Source: CADCTP01 sp963849885 (GTDB lineage Bacteria > Actinomycetota > Actinomycetes > Mycobacteriales > CADCTP01). Taken from it: DNA of 64,000 bases. Shown in pieces: positions 1-8,544 of this stretch (positions are counted from its first letter, which is position 1; each line of letters starts with the position of its first letter). The stretch is taken from contig CAWKIV010000002.1 of NCBI GenBank assembly GCA_963849885.1, positions 62,001 through 126,000 on the forward strand. Direction: 5' to 3'. Position numbers and translations under genes: made by a program. A model generated the notes under the pieces. That model saw only the letters and a list, made by a program, of their open reading frames with translations. It was not told where the DNA came from and searched no databases.

Positions 1-443
1 GGCTCCTGGAGCCGGGCGCAGCCGACCGCCGCCCGCGCGGTCGGCACGTCGCCGCGTCGCCACGCCGTCCAGGCGAGCAGGAAGAGCGGCTCGGTCCGGT
101 AGGGCGGCAGCGAGCGGTCGGCCAGGTGTCGCCACAGCGCCAGCCACCGCGCGTCCGGGTCGTCGGCGACCAGCCGGCAGCACCGGTCCCGCACCGGCTG
201 GTCGATCAGGGCGACGGTGAGCGCCGCGGTCTCCGCCCGGGACACGCCGGAGCGACCCAGCGTGTCCCGGGCGGCCCGGAAGCGGCCCTCGACCCGCCGC
301 CGCCAGGGACCGATGCCGCCGTCGGCGACCACCGCGGCGACGAAGTCGACCTCGGCCCGCTCCAGGGCCTGACGCAGCCGGTCGACCCCGGCCGTGCCGG
401 GCGCGAGGTCGAGGGCGCGGGATGGTCTGGTGGCTGCGGGCAT
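1..443 (-). CDS. DUF4192 family protein, C-terminus cut off by window edge
   Basis: Reading the minus strand from an ATG at 443 gives an open frame that runs off the left edge, so only the N-terminal part of this copy is visible (about 147 residues). The visible segment contains WLALWRHLADRSLPPYR followed by PLFLLAWTAWRRGD, which is the conserved signature of actinobacterial DUF4192 proteins. No catalytic function is established for the family. The gene is divergent from the small acidic ORF at 602. The family assignment is by recalled motif; the rest of the domain cannot be checked here. Confidence 0.75.
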   Translation of the reverse strand, partial: MPAATRPSRALDLAPGTAGVDRLRQALERAEVDFVAAVVADGGIGPWRRRVEGRFRAARDTLGRSGVSRAETAALTVALIDQPVRDRCCRLVADDPDARWLALWRHLADRSLPPYRTEPLFLLAWTAWRRGDVPTARAAVGCARLQE

Positions 444-601
444 GCGGCCACCGTGCCGGCGCGGGCGGCCGAGCGGCAGCCTCCGGCGGCGATCTGTGGA
501 CAGCGGTCGCGCCTGTGGACGGCGGTTTGACCGCGGTGCGGCTGGTGTCCGAGCGTCTTGCCGGGGGTACCCGAACCGGACCGATGCGAGGAGGGAGTGC
601 G

Positions 602-787
602 ATGAGCGAGCCGACCGAGGTGCGGGCCGATCCGGATGCGGCGGAGGACTTCGCCGAGGAGGTCGGGGTCGACCCGACCCAGGAGGAGATCGACCACTAT
701 CGCGAGCTGGAGGGGGAGCCGCCCCTGGCCGAGGCGGGGGAGGAGGCCGACCCCGGCGCCGCGCTGCCGGATCCCTCGGTGAGTTGA
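602..787 (+). CDS. small acidic hypothetical protein (61 aa)
   Basis: An ATG at 602 is preceded by a strong ribosome-binding site (gaggagggag, about 7 bases upstream) and opens a 61-residue frame ending at 787. The protein is very rich in Glu, Asp and Pro, has no membrane segment or signal peptide, and contains no recognised domain. A longer in-frame ATG at 422 would overlap the divergent DUF4192 gene and lacks such a binding site, so the short start is preferred. It converges on the polymerase gene. Function unknown. Confidence 0.6.
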   Translation: MSEPTEVRADPDAAEDFAEEVGVDPTQEEIDHYRELEGEPPLAEAGEEADPGAALPDPSVS

Positions 788-799
788 GCGGGCCGGCGT

Positions 800-2491
800 C
801 TACTTGGCGTCGGCGTAGCAGGGGACCGCGGCGACGCCGAGGGGGAAGCGGACCGGGGTGGCGCCGAAGACGAGCCGGCTCGCCTCCTCGGCCGCGTCGG
901 TGAGCAGGGCTGCCGCGACCGGGGCGACCGGCTCCGGGCAGTGCAGCATCACCTCGTCGTGCTGGAAGAAGACCAGCTCGGCGCCGGGCGCGCCGCCCTC
1001 GACCAGCCGGCGCCGCAGGGCCGCGAGCAGGACCGCGGCCCAGTCCGCGGCGGATGCCTGGACCACGAAGTTGCGGGTGAAGCGGCCGCGGTCGCGGGCG
1101 GTCTGCCGGGCCTGGGCCTGCTCCGCCTCGCCGGCGCCGGGCAGCGCGGCCCGCTCCTGCGCCTCCCGCCAGCGGGCGGACGGCGGCGGGCTGGTCCGGC
1201 CGAGCCGGGACCGGACCAGCCGGCCGGCCTCGCCGTCCCGCGCGGCCGCCTCCACGTAGCCGACCGCGGTCGGGAAGCGCCGCCGCAGCACCGCCAGCAC
1301 CGGGGCCGCGTCCCCGCCGGTCGCCCCGTAGAGGGTGCCCAGCAGCGCAACCTTGGCCCGCGCCCGGTCGCCGCCGAAGGAGTCGTCGGCCAGCGCGGAG
1401 TAGAGGTCCGAGGCCGCCGCGGCCTCGGCCAGCCGCAGGTCGCCGGCCAGCGCGGCGAGCACCCGCGGCTCCAGCTGGGCCGCGTCCGCCACCACCAGCA
1501 GGTGGCCCGGGTCGGCGACCACCGCCTGCCGCACCGCGTGCGGGATCTGCAGCGCGCCGCCGCCGCGGCTGGCCCACCGGCCGGACACCACGCCGCCGAC
1601 CACCCAGTCCGGCCGGAACCGCCCGTCCCGCACCCAGGCGTCCAGCCAGGCCCAGCCGTTCGCGGCGTGCAGCCGGGCCAGCTCCTTGTACGCCAGCAGC
1701 GGCGCGACCGCGGGATGGTCCACCTTGCGCAGCACGAACGACCGGGCCGAGCCGACCGGCACCCCGGCCCGGGCGAAGGCCTGCACGACGTCGGCCGGCG
1801 AGTCCGGGTTGACCCGCACCCCGTCGAACGCCGCCGCCACCCGGTCGGCCAGCTCGGTCAGCCGGCGCGGCGGCAACCCCGCCGCCGGCCGCGGACCCAG
1901 CTGCGCGCTCAGCAGCGCGTCGTGCACGTCGGCCCGCCACGGCACCCCGGCCCGGGTCATCTCGGCGGCCACCAGCGCGCACGCCGACTCGGCGGCCACC
2001 AGCAGGGCCAGCCGGTCCGGCGGCGTCGCCGTGGCGGCGGCGACCCGCCGCAGCTGGTCGGCGTGCACGGCCACCGCCGCGTCCAGCGCGGCCGCGCCGC
2101 CGGGCAGCGCCGCCGGCTCGGTCTCGAACAGCGCCTGCTGGGCGGCCTCCCGGCCCCGCGGCGGCGGGTCCGCGGGCACCGGCAGGTCGGCCAGCCGGGC
2201 CCAGGCGGCGCCGAGCGCCCGCGCCTCGCCCCACCGGCCGGCCGACCCGAGCAGGATCCCCTCGGTCAGCGCCAGGTCGACGCAGCGGCCGACGACCACG
2301 CCGGCGGCGAGCAGCTCGGGGTAGACGTCCTCGGTGGCCGGCCAGACCCAGCGCGGCGAGTCCCGCTCCCGGGCGGCGACGGCCGCGGCCAGCGAGTCGA
2401 CCGTCTCGGCCGGCCCGACCGGCTCGCCGCGGTCGTCGACCGCACGGAGCGAGCCGCCGCCCGCCGGCCCGGCCACCACGACGTACCGCAC
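800..2491 (-). CDS. PolA-family DNA polymerase (bifunctional 3'-5' exonuclease/polymerase type)
   Basis: A 563-residue protein starting at GTG 2491. The C-terminal half is a family A polymerase domain: motif A is VVADAAQLEPR (about residue 335), the O-helix/motif B is RARAKVALLGTLYG (about 373-386) and motif C is QHDEVML (about 509). No 5'-3' exonuclease domain is present, and the protein is far shorter than PolA (about 900 residues). This matches a short actinobacterial class annotated as bifunctional 3'-5' exonuclease/DNA polymerase. I do not see clear acidic exonuclease motifs in the N-terminal 200 residues, so proofreading activity is doubtful. The likely role is a repair or accessory polymerase. 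Confidence 0.88.
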   Translation of the reverse strand: MRYVVVAGPAGGGSLRAVDDRGEPVGPAETVDSLAAAVAARERDSPRWVWPATEDVYPELLAAGVVVGRCVDLALTEGILLGSAGRWGEARALGAAWARLADLPVPADPPPRGREAAQQALFETEPAALPGGAAALDAAVAVHADQLRRVAAATATPPDRLALLVAAESACALVAAEMTRAGVPWRADVHDALLSAQLGPRPAAGLPPRRLTELADRVAAAFDGVRVNPDSPADVVQAFARAGVPVGSARSFVLRKVDHPAVAPLLAYKELARLHAANGWAWLDAWVRDGRFRPDWVVGGVVSGRWASRGGGALQIPHAVRQAVVADPGHLLVVADAAQLEPRVLAALAGDLRLAEAAAASDLYSALADDSFGGDRARAKVALLGTLYGATGGDAAPVLAVLRRRFPTAVGYVEAAARDGEAGRLVRSRLGRTSPPPSARWREAQERAALPGAGEAEQAQARQTARDRGRFTRNFVVQASAADWAAVLLAALRRRLVEGGAPGAELVFFQHDEVMLHCPEPVAPVAAALLTDAAEEASRLVFGATPVRFPLGVAAVPCYADAK

Positions 2492-2600
2492 GGCGCCATT
2501 AGATCCGCCGGGTCTGACAGAAAGCCGCGCGGCGCGGGGGCTCCTGGAGGAAGTAGGCGCCCGGGCGTGCCGAGGCCGGCAGAGCGCCGCGCGCGGGCTT

Positions 2601-4076
2601 CTACAGGGGGCGGGTGCCGGGGCGCACCGGGGCCGGCAGCTCGGTCCGGCCGCTCAGCGCGGTGTCGACCGCGGCCGCGCAGGCCCGGCCCTCGGCGATC
2701 GCCCAGACCACCAGGCTGGCCCCGCGGGTGGCGTCGCCGCAGGCGAAGACGCCCGGCGCGGAGGTCTCCCAGCCGCCGCGCAGCCGCAGCGTGCCGCGGT
2801 CCGGGTCGATCTCGACGCCGAGCCGGTCCAGCAGCGAGCCGCGCTCGCTGCCGACGAAGCCGGCGGCGACCAGCACCAGCTCGCACGGGACCTCCTCCCG
2901 GCTGTCCGGCACCGGCCGGAACACCCGGCGCCCGTCCACCCGGAGGATCTGCACCTCCTCGGTGACCACGGCCCGGACGGCCCCGTCCGGCCCGGCCAGG
3001 AAGGCGACCGCCTCCCGCGCCCAGGACTCGACCACGCCCTCCTCGTGCGCCGGCGAGCTGCGGTGGATCCGCGGCCACTGCGGCCACGGGTTGAGGTCCT
3101 CGTCGCGGCCCTCCGGCGGGCGGGGGTTGTGGTCCAGCTGGGTCACGCTGACCGCGCCCTGCCGGTTGGCGGTGCCGAGGCAGTCGGCCGCGGTGTCGCC
3201 GCCGCCGATGATCACCACCCGCTTGCCGGCCGCGTCCACCGGCGGGGCGGCCAGCTCGCCGGTGCGCACCCGGTTGGCCTGGGGCAGGTAGTCCATCGCC
3301 TGGTGCACGCCGGTCAGCTCCCGACCCGGCACGTCCAGCTCCCGCGGCCGCAGCGCGCCGGCGGCCAGCACGACCGCGTCCACCCCGGCGCGCAGCTCCA
3401 CCGGGTCGGGCCCGCCCGGGCCGCCGACGTCGACCCCGGCGAGCAGCTCGGTGCCCTCCGCGGCCAGCTGGGCCAGCCGCTGGTCGACCAGCCCCTTCGG
3501 CATCTTGAAGTCGGGGATGCCGTACCGGAGCAGGCCGCCCAGCCGGTCCGACCGCTCGTAGACGGTGACGTGGTGCCCGGCCCGGGTGAGCTGCTGCGCG
3601 CAGGCCAGCCCGGCCGGGCCGGAGCCGATCACCGCGACCCGCCGGCCGGTCTGCTCGGCGGCCGGGCGCGGCGGCACCCAGCCCTCGTCGAACGCGCGGT
3701 CGATGATGGCCAGCTCGACCTGCTTGATGGCGACCGGCTCGGCGTTGATGGCCAGCACGCAGGACGCCTCGCACGGCGCCGGGCACAGCCAGCCGGTGAA
3801 CTCGGGGAAGTTGTTCGTCGCGTGCAGCCGCTCGATCGCGGCCCGCCAGTCGTCGTCGGCGACCAGCTCGTTCCACTCCGGGATCAGGTTGCCCAGCGGG
3901 CAGCCGGCATGGCAGAACGCGACCCCGCAGTCCATGCACCGGCTGGCCTGCACCCGGACGTCGTCGGCGGCGGGCCGCCCGTACACCGGGTCCCAGTCGC
4001 GCAGCCGGATGGCGACCGGGCGCTTGGGCGCGTCCGTGCGGGGATGCCGGAGGAACCCCCAGGGGTTGGCGACCAC
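2601..4076 (-). CDS. gltD: glutamate synthase (NADPH) small subunit
   Basis: A 491-residue protein starting at GTG 4076 with GGGAGG about nine bases upstream. The N-terminal ferredoxin-like domain keeps the two Fe-S cysteine clusters (CMDCGVAFCHAGCPLGN and CPAPCEASC). Next come the FAD-binding GSGPAGLACAQ near residue 152 and the NADPH-binding IIGGGDTAADC near 290. GltD supplies electrons from NADPH to GltB for conversion of 2-oxoglutarate and glutamine to two glutamates. GltB is normally adjacent, but neither neighbour here is GltB, so the partner must lie elsewhere or this copy serves another enzyme. Confidence 0.93.
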   Translation of the reverse strand: MVANPWGFLRHPRTDAPKRPVAIRLRDWDPVYGRPAADDVRVQASRCMDCGVAFCHAGCPLGNLIPEWNELVADDDWRAAIERLHATNNFPEFTGWLCPAPCEASCVLAINAEPVAIKQVELAIIDRAFDEGWVPPRPAAEQTGRRVAVIGSGPAGLACAQQLTRAGHHVTVYERSDRLGGLLRYGIPDFKMPKGLVDQRLAQLAAEGTELLAGVDVGGPGGPDPVELRAGVDAVVLAAGALRPRELDVPGRELTGVHQAMDYLPQANRVRTGELAAPPVDAAGKRVVIIGGGDTAADCLGTANRQGAVSVTQLDHNPRPPEGRDEDLNPWPQWPRIHRSSPAHEEGVVESWAREAVAFLAGPDGAVRAVVTEEVQILRVDGRRVFRPVPDSREEVPCELVLVAAGFVGSERGSLLDRLGVEIDPDRGTLRLRGGWETSAPGVFACGDATRGASLVVWAIAEGRACAAAVDTALSGRTELPAPVRPGTRPL

Positions 4077-4158
4077 GGTGGACCTCCCGGACGTCGACGG
4101 CGGCTCGCTGCGGCGAGACGGCGTCGGCTCGCGGGATCACCCCGATGGTATGCGAGGA

Positions 4159-6189
4159 CTACAGCAGCTCGGGGCGGCGCCACTCCTGGCCGAGCACGTG
4201 CTGGGCCAGGAAGGCGGTGACGGTCTCGTACCAGACCTTCGCGTGGCCGGGGGTGAGCACCCAGTGGTTCTCGTCCGGGAAGTAGAGGAACTTCGCCGGC
4301 ACCGAGAACCGGCCCAGGTCGTGCCAGAGCCGCAGCGCCTCGCCGATCGGCACCCGGTAGTCCTTGTCGCCGTGGATCACCAGCATCGGGGTGCGGATGC
4401 TCGCCGCCCGCAGGTGCGGTGAATTCTCCAGGTACCGCTCCGGCTTCAGCAGCGGGTCGCCGAACTCGCGCAACCAGTACGACGGGTAGTCCGTGGTGCC
4501 GGCGAACGCGTCCAGGTGCCACAGGCTGGCGTGGGTGACGATGGCCCGGAAGCGGTCGGTCTGGGTGGCCACCCAGTTGGCCATGTAGCCGCCGAACGAG
4601 CCGCCCATCGCCGCCGTCCGGTCCCCGTCCACGTCCGGCCGGGCCACGGTGGCGTCGGTGATCGCCATCAGGTCGGTGAAGGGCTTGCCGCCCCAGGAGC
4701 CCCAGCCGCGCGCCACGAAGGCGTCCCCGTAGCCGGTCGACAGCGCCGGGTCCGGCAGCAGCACCGCGTAGCCGCGGGCCGCCATCAGCCACGGGTTCCA
4801 CCGCCAGGACCACGCGTTCCAGCTGCTCAGCGGGCCGCCGTGGATCCACAGCAGCAGCGGCGCGGGCCGGTCCGGCGCCGCGGTCTCCGGCAGCACGAGC
4901 CAGGCGCGCAGCGGGGTGCCGTCGTCCGCGGTGGTGGTGACCTCGGTGAGCCGGCCGGGCAGCCGCACGTCCGGCGCCGGGCCGAGCAGCCGCACCGGCT
5001 CCTGCTCGGCCCGCTCGGGGTCGATCCGGACCGGGGCCGGCGGCGCGTCGACGGCGGAGCGCAGCGCATACACCGAGCGGTCGTCGGGGCTCACCACCAG
5101 GTCCGTGTACGCCCCCTCGCCGGTCAGCCGGGTCACCGTGCCGGTGGCGAGGTCGAGCTTGCAGACCGGGGCCCGCCCGTGGTCGTCGGCGACGAAGTAG
5201 AGCGTGTCGCCGGCGGTGTCGAAGACCGGCGCCGCCGGCCACAGCGAGCTGCCCGGCAGCAGGTCGCGGTGCTCCCCGGTGGACAGGTCGACCAGCACCA
5301 GCGTGCAGCGCGGGCTGGTCTCCCAGTCGCCGATGTCCTCCCGCACGCAGGCCAGCGACCGCCCGTCCGGGGAGAACGCGGGATCGCCGAACGCCCGGTC
5401 GGCCTCCTCGACCAGCCGCAGCTCGCCGGCCGCGGACAGCAGCGCGATCGACGGCCGGCTGGCCGCCGGCGCGTCGTCCACCTTCCAGCCGACCGCCACG
5501 GTGCCGCCGTCCGGCGAGACGGCCAGCCCCTCCAGCACCCGGCCCTCCGGGGCCGGGCGGAGGTCGCGCACGGTGGCGAGCCGCCCGTCGCCGGGCGGGA
5601 CCCGGCCGCCGGCCAGCACGTGCCACTCGTCGGGGCCGACGTCGTGGTCCCAGTCCCGCACCGGGTGGGTCTCGTGCAGGATCGCGGTCACCCCGGCTTC
5701 CTTGCGGGCCTTCCGGCGGCGCTCGTCGTCCTCGACGCCGTCCGTGCCGGGCAGCAGGGCGGCCACGAAGACCACGTCGCCGGAGTCCCGGGCCACCGCC
5801 AGGTCGGCCACGTCGCCGCCCCGGCGGGCCAGCAGCCGGGCCTCGCCGGCCTCCGGCAGCAGCCACAGCGCGGTCCGGTCCTCGGTGTCGTCGTCCGGCT
5901 TCGCGGCGACGTCCGGGCGGCGGGAGGAGAACAGCAGCCGGCCGTCCGGCAGGAAGGCCGGCTGGGCCTCGCCCGGCGTCGACCGGGTCAGCCGGCGGGC
6001 CGGCCGCCGGCCCTCCGGGTCGACCTCCCACAGCGCGGAGGAGTAGCGCTTGCCGTCCGCGGACCGCTCCGCCACCGCGGTGACCAGCCGGTTGCCGTCC
6101 GGGGACAGCGCGAGCCCGCTGACCCGGGGGAGCGAGACGTAGTCGTCGAGGTCCTCGAACGGGGTGCGGGACGGGTCCTGCTCGGTCAT
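4159..6189 (-). CDS. S9 family peptidase (prolyl oligopeptidase / acylaminoacyl peptidase type)
   Basis: A 676-residue protein. The ATG at 6189 is chosen because GGAGGAGG lies about ten bases upstream; a longer frame to 6540 lacks this signal and overlaps the divergent gene. The N-terminal two thirds is a seven-bladed WD40-like propeller (repeats such as LALSPDGNRL, LAVSPDGGTV, PAFSPDGRSL). The C-terminal alpha/beta-hydrolase domain carries the nucleophile in GGSFGGYM (about Ser528), Asp in HGDKDYRVP (about 604) and His in DENHWVL (about 637). No signal peptide is seen, so it is probably cytoplasmic and degrades short or N-acylated peptides. Confidence 0.92.
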   Translation of the reverse strand: MTEQDPSRTPFEDLDDYVSLPRVSGLALSPDGNRLVTAVAERSADGKRYSSALWEVDPEGRRPARRLTRSTPGEAQPAFLPDGRLLFSSRRPDVAAKPDDDTEDRTALWLLPEAGEARLLARRGGDVADLAVARDSGDVVFVAALLPGTDGVEDDERRRKARKEAGVTAILHETHPVRDWDHDVGPDEWHVLAGGRVPPGDGRLATVRDLRPAPEGRVLEGLAVSPDGGTVAVGWKVDDAPAASRPSIALLSAAGELRLVEEADRAFGDPAFSPDGRSLACVREDIGDWETSPRCTLVLVDLSTGEHRDLLPGSSLWPAAPVFDTAGDTLYFVADDHGRAPVCKLDLATGTVTRLTGEGAYTDLVVSPDDRSVYALRSAVDAPPAPVRIDPERAEQEPVRLLGPAPDVRLPGRLTEVTTTADDGTPLRAWLVLPETAAPDRPAPLLLWIHGGPLSSWNAWSWRWNPWLMAARGYAVLLPDPALSTGYGDAFVARGWGSWGGKPFTDLMAITDATVARPDVDGDRTAAMGGSFGGYMANWVATQTDRFRAIVTHASLWHLDAFAGTTDYPSYWLREFGDPLLKPERYLENSPHLRAASIRTPMLVIHGDKDYRVPIGEALRLWHDLGRFSVPAKFLYFPDENHWVLTPGHAKVWYETVTAFLAQHVLGQEWRRPELL

Positions 6190-6358
6190 GAGCGCGAATC
6201 CTCCTCCGGGCCGGTCCGGGCCGGGATCGCCGGCCGCGGTGCCGACCCTAGCTCGCCGGCCGGTGCCCGGCCGGACTCGTCCACAGCAGGTGCATCCGCG
6301 GCCGGCCCGGGCGCCGTAGTGGGGGCGACGGATGTACCCGGAACTCCCAGGAGGATTG

Positions 6359-7168
6359 ATGAAGCGCTCTGCCGCCGTCGCGGTGCTCGCCGCCGCCGCC
6401 GGCCTCTCGGTGCTCGGCACCGGCGGGGTCGCCGCTGCCGCGGACAACGCGTCCGTGAGCGTCGTGCACGGCATCCCGAACACGCCGGTGAACGTGTTCG
6501 TGAACGGCGACCTGACGCTGCGCAACTTCAAGCCGGGCACCGTGGCCGGCCCGCTGTCGCTGCCGGCCGGCAGCTACCAGGTCAAGATCTTCCCGGCCGC
6601 GAACACCGCCGGCACCGGCAACCCGGTCGTCCAGGCCACCGCGCAGGTCCCGGCGGGGGCGAACGTCACCCTGGCCGCGCACCTCACCGCGGCCGGCCAG
6701 CCGGCCATCACGCCGTTCGTCAACGACGTGTCCAAGCTGGCCGCCGGGCAGGCCCGGCTGATCGTCCGGCACACCGCGGCCGCCCCGGCGGTCGACGTCC
6801 GGGCCGGCGGCACCCCGGTGATCCGCGGGCTGACCAACCCGAAGCAGCAGGTGCTCAACCTGCCGGCCGCCACCGTCGAGGCGGACGTCGTGCTCGCCGG
6901 CACCAGCACGGTCGTGATCGGCCCGGCGGACGTGGCGCTCAAGGAGGGCACCGCGACGATCGTGTACGCGATCGGCTCGGCCGACGAGGACACCCTCGGC
7001 CTGGTCGTGCAGACGATCAGCGGGCTGCACTCCTCGCCGTCCGGCGTGCCGGCCGGCACCGGTGGTCTGGCCGGCGACGGCGTGCCGGCCTGGCTGGTGG
7101 TCACCTCCGGTCTCGGCCTGCTGCTGGCCGCCGGTGGGGTCGCCCGAGTGGCGGCAGCCCGCCGCTGA
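6359..7168 (+). CDS. secreted DUF4397 domain protein with C-terminal membrane/sorting-like tail
   Basis: A 269-residue protein; ATG 6359 is chosen because AGGAGG precedes it and it begins a clean Sec signal peptide (MKRSAAVAV...GGVAAAADN). Two DUF4397 beta-rich repeats follow (VSVVHGIPNTPVNVFVNG; ARLIVRHTAAAPAVDV). The C-terminus is tripartite: a Gly-rich stretch containing LAGDG, a hydrophobic segment (AWLVVTSGLGLLLAAGG) and a basic end (RVAAARR). That layout resembles a sortase sorting signal, although LPXTG or LAXTG is absent. The sortase gene is 45 bp downstream on the same strand, which suggests it may be its substrate. Otherwise the tail is a simple membrane anchor. Confidence 0.88.
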   Translation: MKRSAAVAVLAAAAGLSVLGTGGVAAAADNASVSVVHGIPNTPVNVFVNGDLTLRNFKPGTVAGPLSLPAGSYQVKIFPAANTAGTGNPVVQATAQVPAGANVTLAAHLTAAGQPAITPFVNDVSKLAAGQARLIVRHTAAAPAVDVRAGGTPVIRGLTNPKQQVLNLPAATVEADVVLAGTSTVVIGPADVALKEGTATIVYAIGSADEDTLGLVVQTISGLHSSPSGVPAGTGGLAGDGVPAWLVVTSGLGLLLAAGGVARVAAARR

Positions 7169-7213
7169 CCGCACCCTGACGGCCGACGAGCGCGGAAACC
7201 GGAGGAGGACGAC

Positions 7214-7942
7214 ATGACACGCCGGCGGTGGCTGTGGGCAGTGCTGGCCACCGTCGGCGTGCTCGTCGCGGTCGGGGCGCCGGTGGCCTGGTACGGCCAG
7301 CGGCCGGCGCGGACGGTCGGCGCCGAGGTGGCCGAGGCGCTCGCCGCGGAGACCGCGGAGACCCCGGCCCCGACCCCGCCGGCCTCCGCCGCCACGCCGG
7401 CCCCGACGCCGACCGCGACGGCCGGCCCGCCGGTGCCGCCGGTGCCGACCACGGACGGCCGGCTCGGCGCCGGCCGCACCCGGGAGGCGGCCACCCCGGT
7501 GGAGGTCCGGCTGCCCACCCTCGACGTGGTCTCCCCGGTGGCGCCGATCGGGGTGGAGCGCGACGGCGCGCTGGAGATCCCCGAGGACGTCCGGACGGTG
7601 GGGTGGTACCGGTACGGCCCGCGGCCGGGCGACCCGCGCGGCTCGACCGTGCTCAGCGGCCACATCGACTCGGCCGAGCAGGGCAAGGGCGCGTTCTCCC
7701 GGCTCGGCGAGCTGGAGCCGGGCGACCCGGTGCTGGTCCGGCTGTCCGACCGGGCGGTGTGGCGCTACCGGGTGGTGGCCCGGGAGGAGTGGCCGAAGAC
7801 CGTCACCCCGCTGGACCGGCTCTTCGCCCGCGGCGGCGCGGCCCGGCTGACGCTGGTCACCTGCGGCGGCGGCTTCCGCGAGGACGTCAGCTCGTACACC
7901 GACAACGTCGCGGTCACCGCGGTCCCGGTGGGCCCGGGATGA
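7214..7942 (+). CDS. class F sortase
   Basis: A 242-residue protein with a GGAGGA ribosome-binding site, an N-terminal membrane anchor (about residues 7-26) and a Pro/Thr/Ala-rich linker to residue 90. The sortase barrel follows, with catalytic His in VLSGHIDS (about 155) and Cys in LTLVTCGGGF (about 218). The C-terminal YTDNVAVTAV strand is typical of class E/F enzymes, where the catalytic Arg usually lies near it. It cleaves a sorting signal and links proteins to the envelope. Its stop overlaps the sigma-factor start (ATGA at 7939), so it belongs to the operon running from 6359 to 9430. Confidence 0.92.
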   Translation: MTRRRWLWAVLATVGVLVAVGAPVAWYGQRPARTVGAEVAEALAAETAETPAPTPPASAATPAPTPTATAGPPVPPVPTTDGRLGAGRTREAATPVEVRLPTLDVVSPVAPIGVERDGALEIPEDVRTVGWYRYGPRPGDPRGSTVLSGHIDSAEQGKGAFSRLGELEPGDPVLVRLSDRAVWRYRVVAREEWPKTVTPLDRLFARGGAARLTLVTCGGGFREDVSSYTDNVAVTAVPVGPG

Positions 7943-8544
7943 CCGCCCGGACCGGACCCTTCCACCCGGACGAGGACCGCGAGCTGGCCGAGCGGTTCCG
8001 GCGCGGCGACGAGACCGTGCTGCGGGCCGTGTACGACCGGTACGGCGGGCTGGTCTACCGGCTGGGCCTGTCCTGCCTGGTCACCCACCACGAGGCCGAG
8101 GACCTCACCCAGGCCACCTTCGTGGCCGCCTGGCGCGGCCGGCGGACGTACGACCCGGACCGCGGCACGCTGGCCGGCTGGCTGCTCGGCATCGGCCGGC
8201 GGCAGGTGGTGGACCGGCTGCGCACGATCCAGCGGGAACGCAGCCTGGCCGCGGCCGTGCAGCAGGCCGGGCCGGGATACTCGGAGGCGCCGGCCCCGGA
8301 GCGGGTGGTGGACCGGCTCGTCGTGGTCGACGAGCTGCGCCGCCTGTCCCCGGAGCAGCGGCGGGTGGTGGAGCTGGCGTTCTTCGACGACCTGACCCAC
8401 GTGCAGATCGCCGGCCTCACCGGGCTGCCGCTGGGCACCGTGAAGAGCCACCTCAGGCGGGGGCTCGACCGGCTGCGGAGCAGATGGGAGGTGGACGGTG
8501 CGGCACCTGGACCCCGATCGACTGGCGCTGGTCGCGCTCGGTGA
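7939..8544 (+). CDS. ECF-type RNA polymerase sigma factor (SigK-like)
   Basis: A 201-residue sigma-70 family protein. Region 2 is YDRYGGLVYRLGL through EAEDLTQATFVAAW (about 32-66). Region 4 is LSPEQRRVVELAFF through HVQIAGLTGLPLGTVKSH (about 133-170). The start codon overlaps the sortase stop as ATGA, and its last 47 bases overlap the start of the anti-sigma gene, so translation is coupled. Coupling to an RskA-domain anti-sigma factor and secreted-protein genes resembles the mycobacterial SigK arrangement. It probably directs its own operon in response to a redox or envelope signal. Confidence 0.93.
   Translation: MTARTGPFHPDEDRELAERFRRGDETVLRAVYDRYGGLVYRLGLSCLVTHHEAEDLTQATFVAAWRGRRTYDPDRGTLAGWLLGIGRRQVVDRLRTIQRERSLAAAVQQAGPGYSEAPAPERVVDRLVVVDELRRLSPEQRRVVELAFFDDLTHVQIAGLTGLPLGTVKSHLRRGLDRLRSRWEVDGAAPGPRSTGAGRAR

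Noticed and set aside
941..2965. Long plus-strand open frame over the polymerase and gltD genes
   Set aside because: Antisense to two clearly conserved minus-strand proteins; composition is Arg/Gly/Pro/Ala with no motif, as expected from mirror codons in GC-rich DNA.
4159..6540. Longer start for the S9 peptidase at 6540
   Set aside because: The upstream extension overlaps the divergent DUF4397 gene and its signal region; the strong ribosome-binding site is at ATG 6189.
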